Of a stretch of DNA of 64,000 nt, positions 55,606-64,000 are shown one piece after another. The DNA is taken from contig NZ_OZ251603.1 of NCBI RefSeq assembly GCF_965243865.1, forward strand, positions 682,001 to 746,000, written 5' to 3'. The notes beneath the pieces were generated by a model that worked only from the letters and a program-made list of their open reading frames with translations, made no database searches and had not been told where the DNA came from. The stretch's first letter is position 1. The number at the start of each line of letters is the position of its first letter. The translations under genes were made by a program, and so were the position numbers. The stretch comes from Hyphomicrobium_A sp965243865. Lineage in GTDB: Bacteria > Pseudomonadota > Alphaproteobacteria > Rhizobiales > Hyphomicrobiaceae.

Positions 55606-55639
55606 TAAGCAAATGGCCGCGCCCCGAAAAGCACGGCCA
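55606..55639 (-). terminator. Weak candidate terminator after the GlsB-like gene
   Basis: TGGCCG (55614-55619) and CGGCCA (55634-55639) form a 6-base stem, followed on the minus strand by TTTGCTTATG. It lies 25 bases beyond the stop. Stem and T run are short. Confidence 0.35.
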
Positions 55640-55663
55640 CTGTTAGATTTCAACGTGCCGCGG

Positions 55664-55924
55664 CTAGGCTACTTTGCGGACGAGCCCGATCAGCAACAGC
55701 AGCACGATCGCTCCGATCGTCGCCGAAACGATGGCCCCTATCAGGCCGCTCATTCCAAAGCCGATCTGCGGCAGCAGCCAAGCGCCGATGTACGCGCCGA
55801 TAATGCCGATGACGATGTTGCCCAACAGCCCGAAGCCATACCCTTTGACGAGCGTGCCGGCGAGCCAGCCGGCGATAGCGCCGATGACGAGAAAGATGAT
55901 CAGTGCTTGGAGATCCAAAGGCAT
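55664..55924 (-). CDS. GlsB/YeaQ/YmgE-family stress membrane protein
   Basis: An 86-residue protein with three hydrophobic helices: LIIFLVIGAIAGWLAGTLV, GLLGNIVIGIIGAYIGAWLL and LIGAIVSATIGAIVLLLLI. The Gly-rich pattern and GAIAGWLAG are typical of the transglycosylase-associated family, which is stress-induced in many bacteria but has no proven enzyme activity. It is one of the short free-standing genes between kdsA and the PII gene. Confidence 0.85.
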   Translation of the reverse strand: MPLDLQALIIFLVIGAIAGWLAGTLVKGYGFGLLGNIVIGIIGAYIGAWLLPQIGFGMSGLIGAIVSATIGAIVLLLLIGLVRKVA

Positions 55925-56262
55925 CGTGAAAACTCCCCTGAGCGCAATTGCTTTTATCCAGCCGTGACTGCGCCACGGCTTCGTTCAGGAGGACGTGCCT
56001 CTTCACAACGTCTACTGGAGCCCCTGCGGCGACGTCCTCCGCATTTCCCTTATCGCCCGATTCGGGCCGGGACCCCTCACAGGTCTACATCGTGTTGCAG
56101 CACCACGACAGGATAAAAGCTCACGAAGGCTGTTCAACGCGTGCCCAAGCAGCAACAGACCCGAAGCTTTCGAAATCTATCGCCCCCTAGGCCCGCCGGG
56201 ACCCACGCCATTAGGGCGACGCAGGATCCCGGCGAGGAGGGCGGCGTACTCATAGTCGCCGA
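55925..56262. other. Intergenic region between the GlsB-like and PII genes
   Basis: These 338 bases contain the promoter of the GlsB-like gene. A frame at 55995-56255 (plus strand) has no ribosome binding site and no recognisable motif. I see nothing else. Confidence 0.45.
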
Positions 56263-56601
56263 TTAGATTGCAGCCTCGGCAGTCTCGCCGGTGCGGATGC
56301 GAACCATCGCCTCGATGGGCGAAACGAAGATCTTGCCGTCACCGATCGAACCGGTGTTCGCAGCCTGGCGGATCGCAGCGACAACCGCGTCGGCCTGGGC
56401 CGAGGCGATGGCAATCTCGATCTTCACCTTCGGCAGCAGGTTCACGGCATACTCGGCGCCGCGATAGATTTCCGTGTGACCCTTCTGGCGGCCGAAGCCC
56501 TTCACCTCGGTCACGGTCATGCCGTTGATGCCGAGCTTGGTCAGCGCACCACGGACGTCGTCGAGCTTGAAGGGCTTGATGATGGCGGTAACGAGCTTCA
56601 T
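56263..56601 (-). CDS. glnB: Nitrogen regulatory protein PII
   Basis: A 112-residue PII protein. ATG 56601 starts the family pattern MKLVTAIIKPFKLDDVR. The T-loop reads GFGRQKGHTEIYRGAEY with the uridylylated Tyr51, and the C-loop signature is IGDGKIFVSPIEAMVRIRTG. PII proteins sense 2-oxoglutarate and ATP/ADP and control nitrogen enzymes and ammonium transport. Neither glnA nor amtB is adjacent, so GlnB or GlnK cannot be decided. A sigma-54-like site lies upstream. Confidence 0.93.
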   Translation of the reverse strand: MKLVTAIIKPFKLDDVRGALTKLGINGMTVTEVKGFGRQKGHTEIYRGAEYAVNLLPKVKIEIAIASAQADAVVAAIRQAANTGSIGDGKIFVSPIEAMVRIRTGETAEAAI

Positions 56602-56693
56602 GGGGAGCACTCCTTGTGTTTGTCCCTATCGCCCTTGCGGGCATTTGCCGAAGGCCCTCGGCCATCGGCGGTTGGTTAACGCCGTTAGTGGTA

Positions 56694-56709
56694 ATCAATA
56701 ACCATGCCA
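56694..56709 (-). promoter_or_regulatory. Candidate sigma-54 promoter of the PII gene
   Basis: On the minus strand TGGCATG-GTTA-TTGAT lies 93 bases before the start; GG and the -12 element are 12 bases apart. It differs from consensus at two positions (C to T, and GC to GA in the -12 element). The rest of the 319-base gap to pyrG shows an A-rich tract and no gene. Confidence 0.35.
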
Positions 56710-56920
56710 GTTTGCCGACACACCAATGATGTCATTGAAAAAAAACAATTATATTGCAGATCGGGAGACGGCGCCGCGCCTCTCGGACAGGCCAGTCGGA
56801 AGGCTCGTGATTAAAGTTTAGGCGAGCGAATGGCGAGTAAAGAAGTCGACGGCCGCAACGCAGCGCCCAGCGTGCACTGCATCGTTGCAGAGGCACACTG
56901 GCGCAATCACCGTTCGAGGA

Positions 56921-58549
56921 TCAAACGAGGCGGCTCTGCTCGACGGCGGCAGCGACGAACGACCGGAACAGCGGATGCGGCTCGAACGGCCGACTCTTCA
57001 GCTCCGGGTGATACTGCACGCCGATGAACCACGGGTGGTCGGGATATTCCACCGCTTCCGGCAATAGCCCGTCCGGCGACAGCCCCGAGAACTTCAGGCC
57101 CGCCGCCTCCAACCGCTCACGGTACTTGGTATTGACCTCGTAGCGATGCCGGTGGCGTTCAGAGATGTGCTGGCTGCCGTAGACCTGCGCAATATGGCTG
57201 CCCGGATTGAGTTCTGCCGCAAACGCCCCGAGCCGCATCGTGCCGCCGAGGTCACCACCCAGGCGCCGCTGCTCCAGCTCGTTTCCGCGCATCCATTCGG
57301 TCATCAGGCCGATCACCGGCTCGGCCGTCGGCCCGAACTCGGTCGAATTGGCGTCCTTGATGCCGACGAGATTTCGCGCCGCTTCCAGGCAGGCCATTTG
57401 CATGCCGAAGCAGATTCCGAAATACGGCACGCCCCGCTCGCGCGCGAATTTGGCCGCGAGGATCTTGCCCTCCGACCCGCGCTCGCCGAACCCGCCCGGC
57501 ACCAGAATGCCGTTGACGCCTTCGAGGTAGGGCGCTGGATCCTCGCGCTCGAAAATCTCGCTCTCGATCCACTCGATGTTGACGCGCACGCGGTTGGCGA
57601 TGCCGCCATGCACCAGCGCCTCAATCAGCGATTTATAGGCGTCCTTGAGACCCGTGTACTTGCCGACCACCGCGATGGTGACGTCGCCTTCCGGCGTCTC
57701 GATCCCGCGGGCAATGGTCTCCCAGCGCGTCAGGTCGGGCTTCGGCGCCCCTGAAATGTTGAATGCGCGCAGCACCTGCTCATCGAGGCCCTCGCGGTGA
57801 TAGGCGAGCGGGACCTCGTAGATCGACGGCACGTCGAGCGCCTGGATGACGGCTTCCTCGCGCACGTTGCAGAACAGCGCGATCTTGCGCCGCTCCGATG
57901 CCGGCACAGCCCGGTCCGAACGGCACAGCAGAATGTTCGGTTGGATGCCGATCGAACGCAGCTCCTTCACCGAGTGCTGCGTCGGCTTGGTCTTCAGCTC
58001 GCCGGCCGACGGGATGTACGGCATCAGCGTCAGATGGATGAAGATCGAAGACAGCGGCGGCAGATCGTTGCCGAGCTGGCGGATCGCCTCGAAGAACGGC
58101 AAGCCCTCGATGTCGCCCACCGTGCCGCCGATTTCAACCAGCACGAAGTCTATGCCCTCGTTCCCCGAGGTCACGAACTCCTTGATGGCGTCGGTCACGT
58201 GCGGGATCACCTGCACCGTTCCGCCGAGATACGCTCCCCGCCGCTCCTTGGCGAGGATGTCCTGGTAGATTCGGCCCGTGGTGATGTTGTCCGACTTGCG
58301 CGCAGGCACGCCGGTGAAGCGCTCGTAGTGTCCGAGATCGAGATCCGTCTCCGCGCCGTCATCGGTCACGAATACTTCGCCGTGCTGATACGGCGACATC
58401 GTGCCGGGGTCGACGTTGAGATACGGATCGAGCTTGCGAAGCCGGACCGAATATCCGCGCGCTTGAAGAAGCGCACCGAGGGCGGCTGACGCGAGGCCTT
58501 TTCCGAGGGAGGACACCACGCCGCCGGTAATGAAGATATACCGCTGCAT
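56921..58549 (-). CDS. pyrG: CTP synthase
   Basis: A 542-residue enzyme of normal length. The synthase domain opens YIFITGGVVSSLGKGLASAA and contains LDPYLNVDPGTMSPYQHGEV. The glutaminase domain has the nucleophile Cys in YFGICFGMQMACLEAARN and the oxyanion GGFGERG. It makes CTP from UTP, ATP and glutamine. It is part of the common secG-pyrG-kdsA neighbourhood of Alphaproteobacteria; eno is not next to it. Confidence 0.98.
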   Translation of the reverse strand: MQRYIFITGGVVSSLGKGLASAALGALLQARGYSVRLRKLDPYLNVDPGTMSPYQHGEVFVTDDGAETDLDLGHYERFTGVPARKSDNITTGRIYQDILAKERRGAYLGGTVQVIPHVTDAIKEFVTSGNEGIDFVLVEIGGTVGDIEGLPFFEAIRQLGNDLPPLSSIFIHLTLMPYIPSAGELKTKPTQHSVKELRSIGIQPNILLCRSDRAVPASERRKIALFCNVREEAVIQALDVPSIYEVPLAYHREGLDEQVLRAFNISGAPKPDLTRWETIARGIETPEGDVTIAVVGKYTGLKDAYKSLIEALVHGGIANRVRVNIEWIESEIFEREDPAPYLEGVNGILVPGGFGERGSEGKILAAKFARERGVPYFGICFGMQMACLEAARNLVGIKDANSTEFGPTAEPVIGLMTEWMRGNELEQRRLGGDLGGTMRLGAFAAELNPGSHIAQVYGSQHISERHRHRYEVNTKYRERLEAAGLKFSGLSPDGLLPEAVEYPDHPWFIGVQYHPELKSRPFEPHPLFRSFVAAAVEQSRLV

Positions 58550-58658
58550 GGGCCTCGAGGCTTACACGAAGGGGCCGGAGATTCGAAGCGGCATTATCGC
58601 CTCATCCCCGACGGTTAAGAAAAGATTGGAGTTTGTGACCGGTTGTGCCCGAAAAGCT

Positions 58659-59183
58659 TCAGGTAGCCTGGCCGCATGCCGCACGTGCCTCCTGCTCGGC
58701 TGCAGCCTTTTGGTCGGCCGGCACGACTTCGTTATTGAGCTCACCATTGAGGCTCTCGAAGCTCTCCTTGGTGCTGACGTAGCTCGAGTCCACCGGCTCC
58801 TTCGCGTAGACCACGTCGACCAGAACCGTCTGACGGCTGCCGGGAGCGGTCGAGCCACCCTTGTAAAACTCCACCTTCTTCTCGCAGGTCACGCCGTACT
58901 GGACGTTGGTGACCTTGTAGTACTTCAGCTTCTCCTCGACGCCGATCTGCGCCGCACGAGCCACGGCAATCTTCTCGATGCGCGCTTTCGGCGTCGCCTC
59001 GGTCCCCGTCGCCTGCACCTGATACTGGGTGTCGCTGATCTTCTTCTGCGAGTAACCTGAGGGGGAAAGCACGTTGGAGGCGCCGAACGAGGCGACCGGC
59101 TGCATATTCGTCCCGGCGCAGCCACCCATCAGCGCGGCGCACGGAATGATCGTCAGAAGGGCTGCGAGTTTCGATCTGGGCAT
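58659..59183 (-). CDS. Lipoprotein resembling the CC0125/CC1285 family
   Basis: A 174-residue product. ATG 59183 begins a signal sequence ending in AALMGGCAGTN, a clear lipobox. The mature part has SPSGYSQKKISDTQYQVQAT and ARIEKIAVARAAQIGVEEKL, which resemble the family of small alphaproteobacterial lipoproteins in which a YxV/F strand is followed by a helix. Two cysteines (VTCEKK and AACGQ) may pair. It lies between secG and pyrG. The function is unknown. Confidence 0.65.
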   Translation of the reverse strand: MPRSKLAALLTIIPCAALMGGCAGTNMQPVASFGASNVLSPSGYSQKKISDTQYQVQATGTEATPKARIEKIAVARAAQIGVEEKLKYYKVTNVQYGVTCEKKVEFYKGGSTAPGSRQTVLVDVVYAKEPVDSSYVSTKESFESLNGELNNEVVPADQKAAAEQEARAACGQAT

Positions 59184-59285
59184 GGCAGGCCACCGCTCGT
59201 TGGCAAGAATCGCCAACAACTCTAGCGCGCACGCACCACCGGCATAGTGCGTCCTTGCCACAATCCAACAGAAGCGGCGTAGGCC

Positions 59286-59675
59286 TTAGCGGGTCTGCGG
59301 CACCGACGGTGACTGCAGCTTATCGAGAATGCCGCCGCGACCCGTCTCAGGAGCCCCCGGCGTGGTCGCCGGAGCTGGCGTTCCCGGAGCCGTCTCGCCG
59401 GCAGGCGCCGTGCTAGCGGGCACCTTGTCGAAGATGGAGCGCGCCGGTGCCGAATGCTGAGCCACCAGCGTCAGCAGAATGCTCGTCGTAAAGAACGCAG
59501 CAGCGAGCGCCGCAGTCGCGCGCGTCAGCAGATTGGCCGTACCGCGACCGGTGAGGAATCCGCCACCGCCGCCACCGCCAATACCCAGCGCGCCGCCTTC
59601 GGAGCGCTGCAGCAGCACTACGAACACGAGTGCGGATGCGATCATCAGGTGCAGAACGAGCAGTGCGGTAGCCAT
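59286..59675 (-). CDS. secG: Preprotein translocase subunit SecG
   Basis: A 129-residue protein with two membrane helices (LLVLHLMIASALVFVVLLQ and ATAALAAAFFTTSILLTLVA) separated by the typical RSEGGALGIGGGGGGGFLTG loop. The C-terminal tail is Pro/Ala/Thr-rich and longer than in E. coli SecG, as is usual in this class. SecG aids SecYE-mediated export. It lies in the tpiA-secG-pyrG order with a Pro/Ala-rich gene inserted after tpiA. Confidence 0.93.
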   Translation of the reverse strand: MATALLVLHLMIASALVFVVLLQRSEGGALGIGGGGGGGFLTGRGTANLLTRATAALAAAFFTTSILLTLVAQHSAPARSIFDKVPASTAPAGETAPGTPAPATTPGAPETGRGGILDKLQSPSVPQTR

Positions 59676-59780
59676 TATCGGTCTCTTGCAAATCGGTGGC
59701 CGCAGACGCGGTTCGACGCCTTCTATAGCAGTTGGCGCGGATGGGCTAGAGGGCAGCCCCGAAAAGCCTGGATTCTCGGC

Positions 59781-60749
59781 TTATCTCAAGCCCGGCAACG
59801 AAAACGGGCTGACTTCGCTGGGCGAAACGTAGGCGCTGCTCGGCGTCCGGCGCGGGTTCTTCTTGCTAGCGGCCGCCGCGCCGGCAGACGTAGAGGCCGG
59901 TGCGGCCTTAGCAGCGGTAGCGGCGCTCGGCAGCGGGCCAAGCTTGGTTACCGGCGGCCCGCCCACCGCAGCAGGTGCCTCCCGCGCGGCAACCGGTTGC
60001 TGCGGATTGGCAGCTGCGACAGCGCTGGACGTCGCTTTCTGCGGCGTTGGATGCGTGACCACCGGGATGGCTGTAGCGGGCGCCGGTCTAGAGTTTGCCG
60101 CCGGTGGAGCAGGTTTTTGCGGCACTGCGTTCAGTGCCCCCGTCTGCGGCACGCCCGGCGGCTGCGGGATGGTGCTTGTCGTCGCCCCGCCAGGCGGCGC
60201 CTTTGGGGCAACCCCAGCAGAGGCCCCCGCGCCCTTGCCCGGGGTCGGCGTGTCCTTGGCATTCCTGGTCGCCGGAGCTACCGGCGCCGGCGCTGGCCGT
60301 CCCGGTGCGGCGGCGGGTGCCGCTGAACTGGCTGGAGATGTCACTTTGACCTTGGGCGCAGGTGCGCCCGTACCCGGCTTCGGCGCGGGCGGCACCGACC
60401 GCGCGTCGATCGTTGGGCCTGCGGGGCTGGCTGCTGGCGCCCGAGGCTTCTTTCTGGGAGGCAGCCCACGTCCGCCGCAGCGGAATTCGAGCTGATCCTC
60501 GACTTCCAGCAAACGCCGCGCGCTGCGCAAGCGGTCAGATGGCATGTTGGCGAAGGCCCACGTTGGACCACGCTCCATCTCAGCCTTTAAGCCATCCGCC
60601 GTCAGAGCGGTGAACTCCTGGGCGAGCCCGCTGCAGGTGTCCTTGTCCAGCTTCGACGCGGCCGCAGGCACTGCCGCGGCAACAGCCCCCAGCAGAACGA
60701 CCGGCAGAAGAAACCCGGGGCGGCTTATCGAGAAAAATCTCTCGCTCAT
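59781..60749 (-). CDS. Pro/Ala-rich secreted protein, unknown function
   Basis: A 322-residue product with a signal peptide (PGFLLPVVLLGAVAAAVPAAA). Residues about 33-95 form the only structured-looking part, containing DKDTCSGLAQEFTALTADGL and FRCGGRGLPPRKKP with two cysteines. The remainder is a low-complexity Pro/Ala/Thr tail ending VSPSEVSPFSLPGLR. The small Cys-containing domain is probably the conserved part. It lies between secG and tpiA on the same strand. No function is recognised. Confidence 0.65.
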   Translation of the reverse strand: MSERFFSISRPGFLLPVVLLGAVAAAVPAAASKLDKDTCSGLAQEFTALTADGLKAEMERGPTWAFANMPSDRLRSARRLLEVEDQLEFRCGGRGLPPRKKPRAPAASPAGPTIDARSVPPAPKPGTGAPAPKVKVTSPASSAAPAAAPGRPAPAPVAPATRNAKDTPTPGKGAGASAGVAPKAPPGGATTSTIPQPPGVPQTGALNAVPQKPAPPAANSRPAPATAIPVVTHPTPQKATSSAVAAANPQQPVAAREAPAAVGGPPVTKLGPLPSAATAAKAAPASTSAGAAAASKKNPRRTPSSAYVSPSEVSPFSLPGLR

Positions 60750-60823
60750 CGCTGCCTTTTGCGGCGTTCAAAACGTCACGACTTTAACACCAGTTGCCCT
60801 GATTCCCCCACCATTGCGAGAAA

Positions 60824-61585
60824 TCAGGCTCCGTAGGCGGAAATGATGCCCAAAAAGTCCGCCGCCTTGAGGCTGGCTCCGCCGACGAGAGCGCCGTTGA
60901 CGTTGTCGATCGAGAGCAGCTCACGCGCGTTCGAGGGCTTCACCGAGCCACCATAGAGAATGCGCATCTGAGAGCCCTCCGCCCCGAATCGCCCCTCGAG
61001 CGCACCGCGGATGCTGCGATGTACCCGCGCGACATCCTCGGCCGTTGGTGTCAGCCCCGTCCCAATCGCCCATACCGGCTCATACGCGACGACAGTATTC
61101 GCCGCGGTCGCCCCATCCGGCAGGGAGCCTTCGAGTTGCCGGCACACAACAGTCTCTGTCAGCCCCGCCGCACGCTCGCCGGCTGTCTCGCCCACACAGA
61201 CGATGGCGACGAGCCCCGCCCGGTGCGCTGCCGAGGCCTTGGCGCGCACATCACGGTCGAGCTCCCCATGCCCAGCGCGGCGCTCCGAATGACCGACGAT
61301 GACAGCAGCAGCGCCGCAGTCGGCCAGCATTTCCGCGGCGATATCCCCCGTGAAAGCTCCGGATTTCTCAGTGTGGCAGTCCTGACCGCCGATCAGGATG
61401 CCCGACCCTTCGAGCGCCGACGAGAGCCGCCCCAAGAGCGTTGCCGGGGGACAGATCATGACATCCGTGGCCGGTAAGCCCGAGCCCATCCCCGCGCGCA
61501 CGGCCTCGGCCTCAGCGAGTTGTGCCGCGAGGCCGTTCATCTTCCAGTTGCCAGCGACGAGCGGTTTTATTCGCGCCCCTGCCAT
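60824..61585 (-). CDS. tpiA: Triosephosphate isomerase
   Basis: A 253-residue enzyme. ATG 61585 follows a strong ribosome binding site (GGAAGGGGGAG). Key residues: Lys in VAGNWKMNG, the electrophile His in VIVGHSERR, the catalytic Glu in VVAYEPVWAIGTG and the phosphate loop in ILYGGSVKPSNA. It interconverts DHAP and glyceraldehyde 3-phosphate. It is divergent from the ppiD-like gene, with about 213 bases between them. Confidence 0.97.
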   Translation of the reverse strand: MAGARIKPLVAGNWKMNGLAAQLAEAEAVRAGMGSGLPATDVMICPPATLLGRLSSALEGSGILIGGQDCHTEKSGAFTGDIAAEMLADCGAAAVIVGHSERRAGHGELDRDVRAKASAAHRAGLVAIVCVGETAGERAAGLTETVVCRQLEGSLPDGATAANTVVAYEPVWAIGTGLTPTAEDVARVHRSIRGALEGRFGAEGSQMRILYGGSVKPSNARELLSIDNVNGALVGGASLKAADFLGIISAYGA

Positions 61586-61798
61586 CGCTCCCCCTTCCTG
61601 AAATCGCGTCCATGTTAATGATTGGCCATGCCTTTGGCTCTTTGGTGCACGGCAAACTTGCAAAGCTGCAACGGCTGCGCTTCATATCATGCCGACTTCA
61701 AGGCTAGGCGCACAAATCGCCAGTCACTCACATGGCCGCAGGGAACCCGGGCTGACGCCTGAGGCCCGTGGACCACTAGGGAACGGAACAACTTTCCT

Positions 61799-63706
61799 AT
61801 GCTCGACGCTCTCCGCCGCGGCTCCACTGGACTGGTAGCCAAGCTGCTCTTTGCGCTTCTCGTGCTGAGTTTCGCCGTCTGGGGCGTCGCCGACGTGTTT
61901 CGCGGATGGGGCCAGGGATCGCTCGCCAAAGTCGGCGACCATGAGATCAAGGTGCAGGACTACCAGCGCGCCTTCCAGAACGAGATCAACCTGATCTCGC
62001 AGCAGGCGGGCCGCCGAATCACCGCCGAGCAGGCTCACGCATTTGGTCTGGACAACCGCGTGCTGGCCCGCCTCGTCGCGTGGTCGGCCGTCGAGCAGCA
62101 CGCCAACGATCTCGATCTCGCCATCTCCGATGCAGCGCTCATCGAGGGATTGCAGACGGACGACGCCTTCAAGGGGCCGGACGGCAAATTCAATCGCTTC
62201 GCCTTCGAGAACGTCATCGAGCGGCTGGGGCTGAACGAGCGCGGATTCCTGCAGCTGCGCCGCCGCGACGAGCTGCGCGAGCAGCTTACCTCCGCGCTCA
62301 TCAACGGCGTTGCCGTCCCGCCTGCTTCGCTTGAGCTGATGAACGCCTGGCGCAACGAAACGCGCATCGCCGAGCACTTCACCATCGATGCCGACAAGGC
62401 CGTCACCGTGCCTGAGCCCGACGAGGCCAAGCTCAAGGCGGCCTATGAAGCCAATACGTCGAGCTTCATGGCACCCGAGTTCCGCAAGCTCCAGCTGCTG
62501 CTGCTCTCGGTCGACGAAATCAAGAAGTCGATCGTGATCTCCGACGATGAGGCCAAGAAGGTCTACGAGGAGACGAAAGAATCCTACAACACACCCGAGC
62601 GCCGTCGCCTCCAGCAGATCGCCTTCAAGGACAAAGCCGCTGCCGAGGCCGCCAAGAAGGCGCTTGACGGGGGCAAGTCCTTTGCCGACATCGCCAAGGA
62701 AGCAGGCGCCAAGGATTCCGACATCGATCTGGGCCTTATCACCAAGAACCGCCTGATCGATCCAAAGATCGCAGATACAGCCTTCTCGTTGCAGAAGGAC
62801 AAAGTCTCCGACCCCGTCGAAGGCCGCTTCACGACAGTGCTGCTGCGCGTCACCGACATCCAGCCAGCCGTCAATCGCACCTTTGACGAGGTGAAGGGCG
62901 AGGTGAAGGACAAGCTGGCCTCGAAGCAAGCCGAAGGGCAGTTACAGACCCTGCTCGACCAGGTCGAGGATCAACGCTCCGCCGGCAAGTCGCTGAAGGA
63001 GATCGGCGACGCCATGAAGTTGAAGTTCTTCGACATCGCCGAAGTCGACCGCAACAACAAGGCACCTGACGGACAACCGGCGATCCTCATCAATGATCCC
63101 AACACCGTGCTGCAGACGGCCTTCGCCAGCGGCGTCGGCGTGGAGAACGACGTCGTCGAGCTCCCGGGCGGCAGCTACGCCTGGGTCGACGTTCTCGACG
63201 TCATCGCCGCCAAGCAGAAGCCGTTCGACGCGGTGAAGGAGGACGTGAAAAAGTTCTTCATCACCAAGGAGCGCGCAACGCTGGTGAGCGAGCTTGCTGC
63301 CAAGCTCGTCGAGCGTGCAGACAAGGGCGAAGCAATGTCGACCCTTGCCAAGGAAGCCGGCGTTGAGAAAGCCGACACCTCCCCGCCCTTCAACCGCTCG
63401 ACCACGCCTCAGGGGATGAGCAAGGACGCGGTGGCACGCGCATTCACCCTCGCCAAGGGCAAGGCCGGATCCGCGCCCGACGCGAATGACAAAACGCGCA
63501 TCGTCTTCAAGGTCACCGAGATCACGCCCGCACCCGCCCTTTCCGACGCCCAGCGCACGACGATCACCGCCGACCTCAAGAACCAGATCGCCGACGAGGT
63601 GCTGAGCGAGTACGTGCTCGCGCTGCAGAAGAACCTCGGCGCGCACATCTTCGAGGACGAGTTCAGAAAGGTGACCGGGGCCGGAACCGGGGAAATCCCC
63701 CAATAG
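61799..63706 (+). CDS. ppiD: Membrane-anchored peptidyl-prolyl isomerase (PpiD/SurA-like)
   Basis: A 635-residue protein. An N-terminal helix (LVAKLLFALLVLSFAVWGVA) anchors it to the inner membrane. The SurA-N-like chaperone domain follows with VGDHEIKVQDYQRAFQNEIN, then a PpiC-type rotamase region around ESYNTPERRRLQQIAFKD and GGKSFADIAKEAG. It helps outer-membrane proteins fold as they leave the translocon. The gene lies just before trpE, a common order in Alphaproteobacteria. The ribosome binding site is weak. Confidence 0.88.
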   Translation: MLDALRRGSTGLVAKLLFALLVLSFAVWGVADVFRGWGQGSLAKVGDHEIKVQDYQRAFQNEINLISQQAGRRITAEQAHAFGLDNRVLARLVAWSAVEQHANDLDLAISDAALIEGLQTDDAFKGPDGKFNRFAFENVIERLGLNERGFLQLRRRDELREQLTSALINGVAVPPASLELMNAWRNETRIAEHFTIDADKAVTVPEPDEAKLKAAYEANTSSFMAPEFRKLQLLLLSVDEIKKSIVISDDEAKKVYEETKESYNTPERRRLQQIAFKDKAAAEAAKKALDGGKSFADIAKEAGAKDSDIDLGLITKNRLIDPKIADTAFSLQKDKVSDPVEGRFTTVLLRVTDIQPAVNRTFDEVKGEVKDKLASKQAEGQLQTLLDQVEDQRSAGKSLKEIGDAMKLKFFDIAEVDRNNKAPDGQPAILINDPNTVLQTAFASGVGVENDVVELPGGSYAWVDVLDVIAAKQKPFDAVKEDVKKFFITKERATLVSELAAKLVERADKGEAMSTLAKEAGVEKADTSPPFNRSTTPQGMSKDAVARAFTLAKGKAGSAPDANDKTRIVFKVTEITPAPALSDAQRTTITADLKNQIADEVLSEYVLALQKNLGAHIFEDEFRKVTGAGTGEIPQ

Positions 63707-63772
63707 CCGCCGCCCCGGACGGGAAATCCCTTGAGCACGCTAGAGCGCACGAACAGGACAAGGCCGGGTCAA

Positions 63773-64000
63773 ATGGAAGCCATGCCGACGCTGGCCGACT
63801 TCGCCGCGCGCTATGACGATGGCGCTCCACAAGTCGTGTGGACGCGCCTCGTCGCCGACCTGGAAACTCCTGTCTCTGCCTATCTCAAACTCGCCGCGCA
63901 CAAGCCGATGAGCTTCCTGCTCGAATCGGTCGAGGGCGGCGCCACCCGCGGGCGCTATTCCGTCATCGGCCTCGAGCCCGACATCATCTGGCGCGCCGAA
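63773..64000 (+). CDS. trpE: Anthranilate synthase component I (5' end only)
   Basis: Seventy-six codons from ATG 63773 to the window edge. The N-terminus reads LADFAARYDDGAPQVVWTRL and then LETPVSAYLKLAAHKPMSFL, LLESVEGGATRGRYSVIGL, the pattern of TrpE N-terminal domains that bind tryptophan. The enzyme turns chorismate into anthranilate. A TTG 14 codons upstream (63731) is an alternative start. The remainder lies outside the window. Confidence 0.88.
   Translation, partial: MEAMPTLADFAARYDDGAPQVVWTRLVADLETPVSAYLKLAAHKPMSFLLESVEGGATRGRYSVIGLEPDIIWRAE

Noticed and set aside
55925..56060. Search for an EcfG (general stress) promoter before the GlsB-like gene
   Set aside because: No GGAAC-N18/19-GTT pair could be found on the correct strand.
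55995..56255. An 86-codon frame between the GlsB-like and PII genes
   Set aside because: No ribosome binding site and no motif; it could be a remnant but cannot be supported.

Overview
This is a high-GC chromosomal window from an alphaproteobacterium, most likely order Hyphomicrobiales (Rhizobiales), possibly Hyphomicrobiaceae. The evidence is a CckA-type hybrid kinase, a consensus CtrA box, a GTTC-N7-GTTC-like SOS box at recA, Hyphomicrobiales-type porins, a one-cysteine DksA, a growth-pole-ring-like 22-mer repeat protein and the kdsA/pyrG/secG/tpiA/ppiD/trpE gene neighbourhood. No rRNA, tRNA, CRISPR array, integrase or transposase was recognised.

Layout. 1-7.5 kb: a partial DUF992 secreted protein, a GDPD-type phosphodiesterase, a Kef-type K+/H+ antiporter, alaS, and recA with its SOS box. 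7.5-11.7 kb: envelope genes, namely a mini flagellar-rod-like protein, a TonB-like protein with a long cytoplasmic head, two predicted outer-membrane barrels and a small secreted protein. 11.7-18.5 kb: cckA divergent from a FliO-like gene, a large MscS-family channel and dksA. 18.8-34.8 kb: a region that lies between a MoxR-type AAA ATPase (18787) and its expected partner, a CoxE-type VWA protein (34768). It holds a lower-GC ApeA/HEPN-like gene, a methyltransferase, a 28-residue membrane peptide, ycjX-ycjF-like genes, the osmoregulated periplasmic glucan pair opgD-opgH, two tandem porins and a lipoprotein with a candidate papain-like triad. 34.8-45.8 kb: the VWA gene, a lipoprotein, a small membrane protein, a GNAT protein preceded by a consensus sigma-54 promoter, a ferredoxin/ferredoxin reductase pair, an Hpt protein divergent from a growth-pole-ring-like protein, a dipeptide epimerase, a palindromic repeat and an MFS transporter. 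46-54 kb: thiD, ccdA, pgk, tkt, a PfkB kinase and a second Kef antiporter. 54-64 kb: a small CtrA-box gene, kdsA, a GlsB-type membrane protein, a PII protein, pyrG, a lipoprotein, secG, a Pro/Ala-rich secreted protein, tpiA, ppiD and the start of trpE.

Most of the window is core metabolism and envelope biology: lipid A precursor (kdsA), periplasmic glucans (opgDH), porins, secretion and folding (secG, ppiD), glycolysis/Calvin-type carbon flow (pgk, tkt, tpiA) and the cell-cycle phosphorelay (cckA, CtrA sites, Hpt, polar scaffold). The most unusual points are the HEPN gene joined to the MoxR gene with the VWA partner 15 kb away, the predicted cysteine hydrolase lipoprotein, the 28-residue membrane peptide, the sigma-54-driven GNAT gene, and the tandem CtrA boxes before a 79-residue membrane protein.
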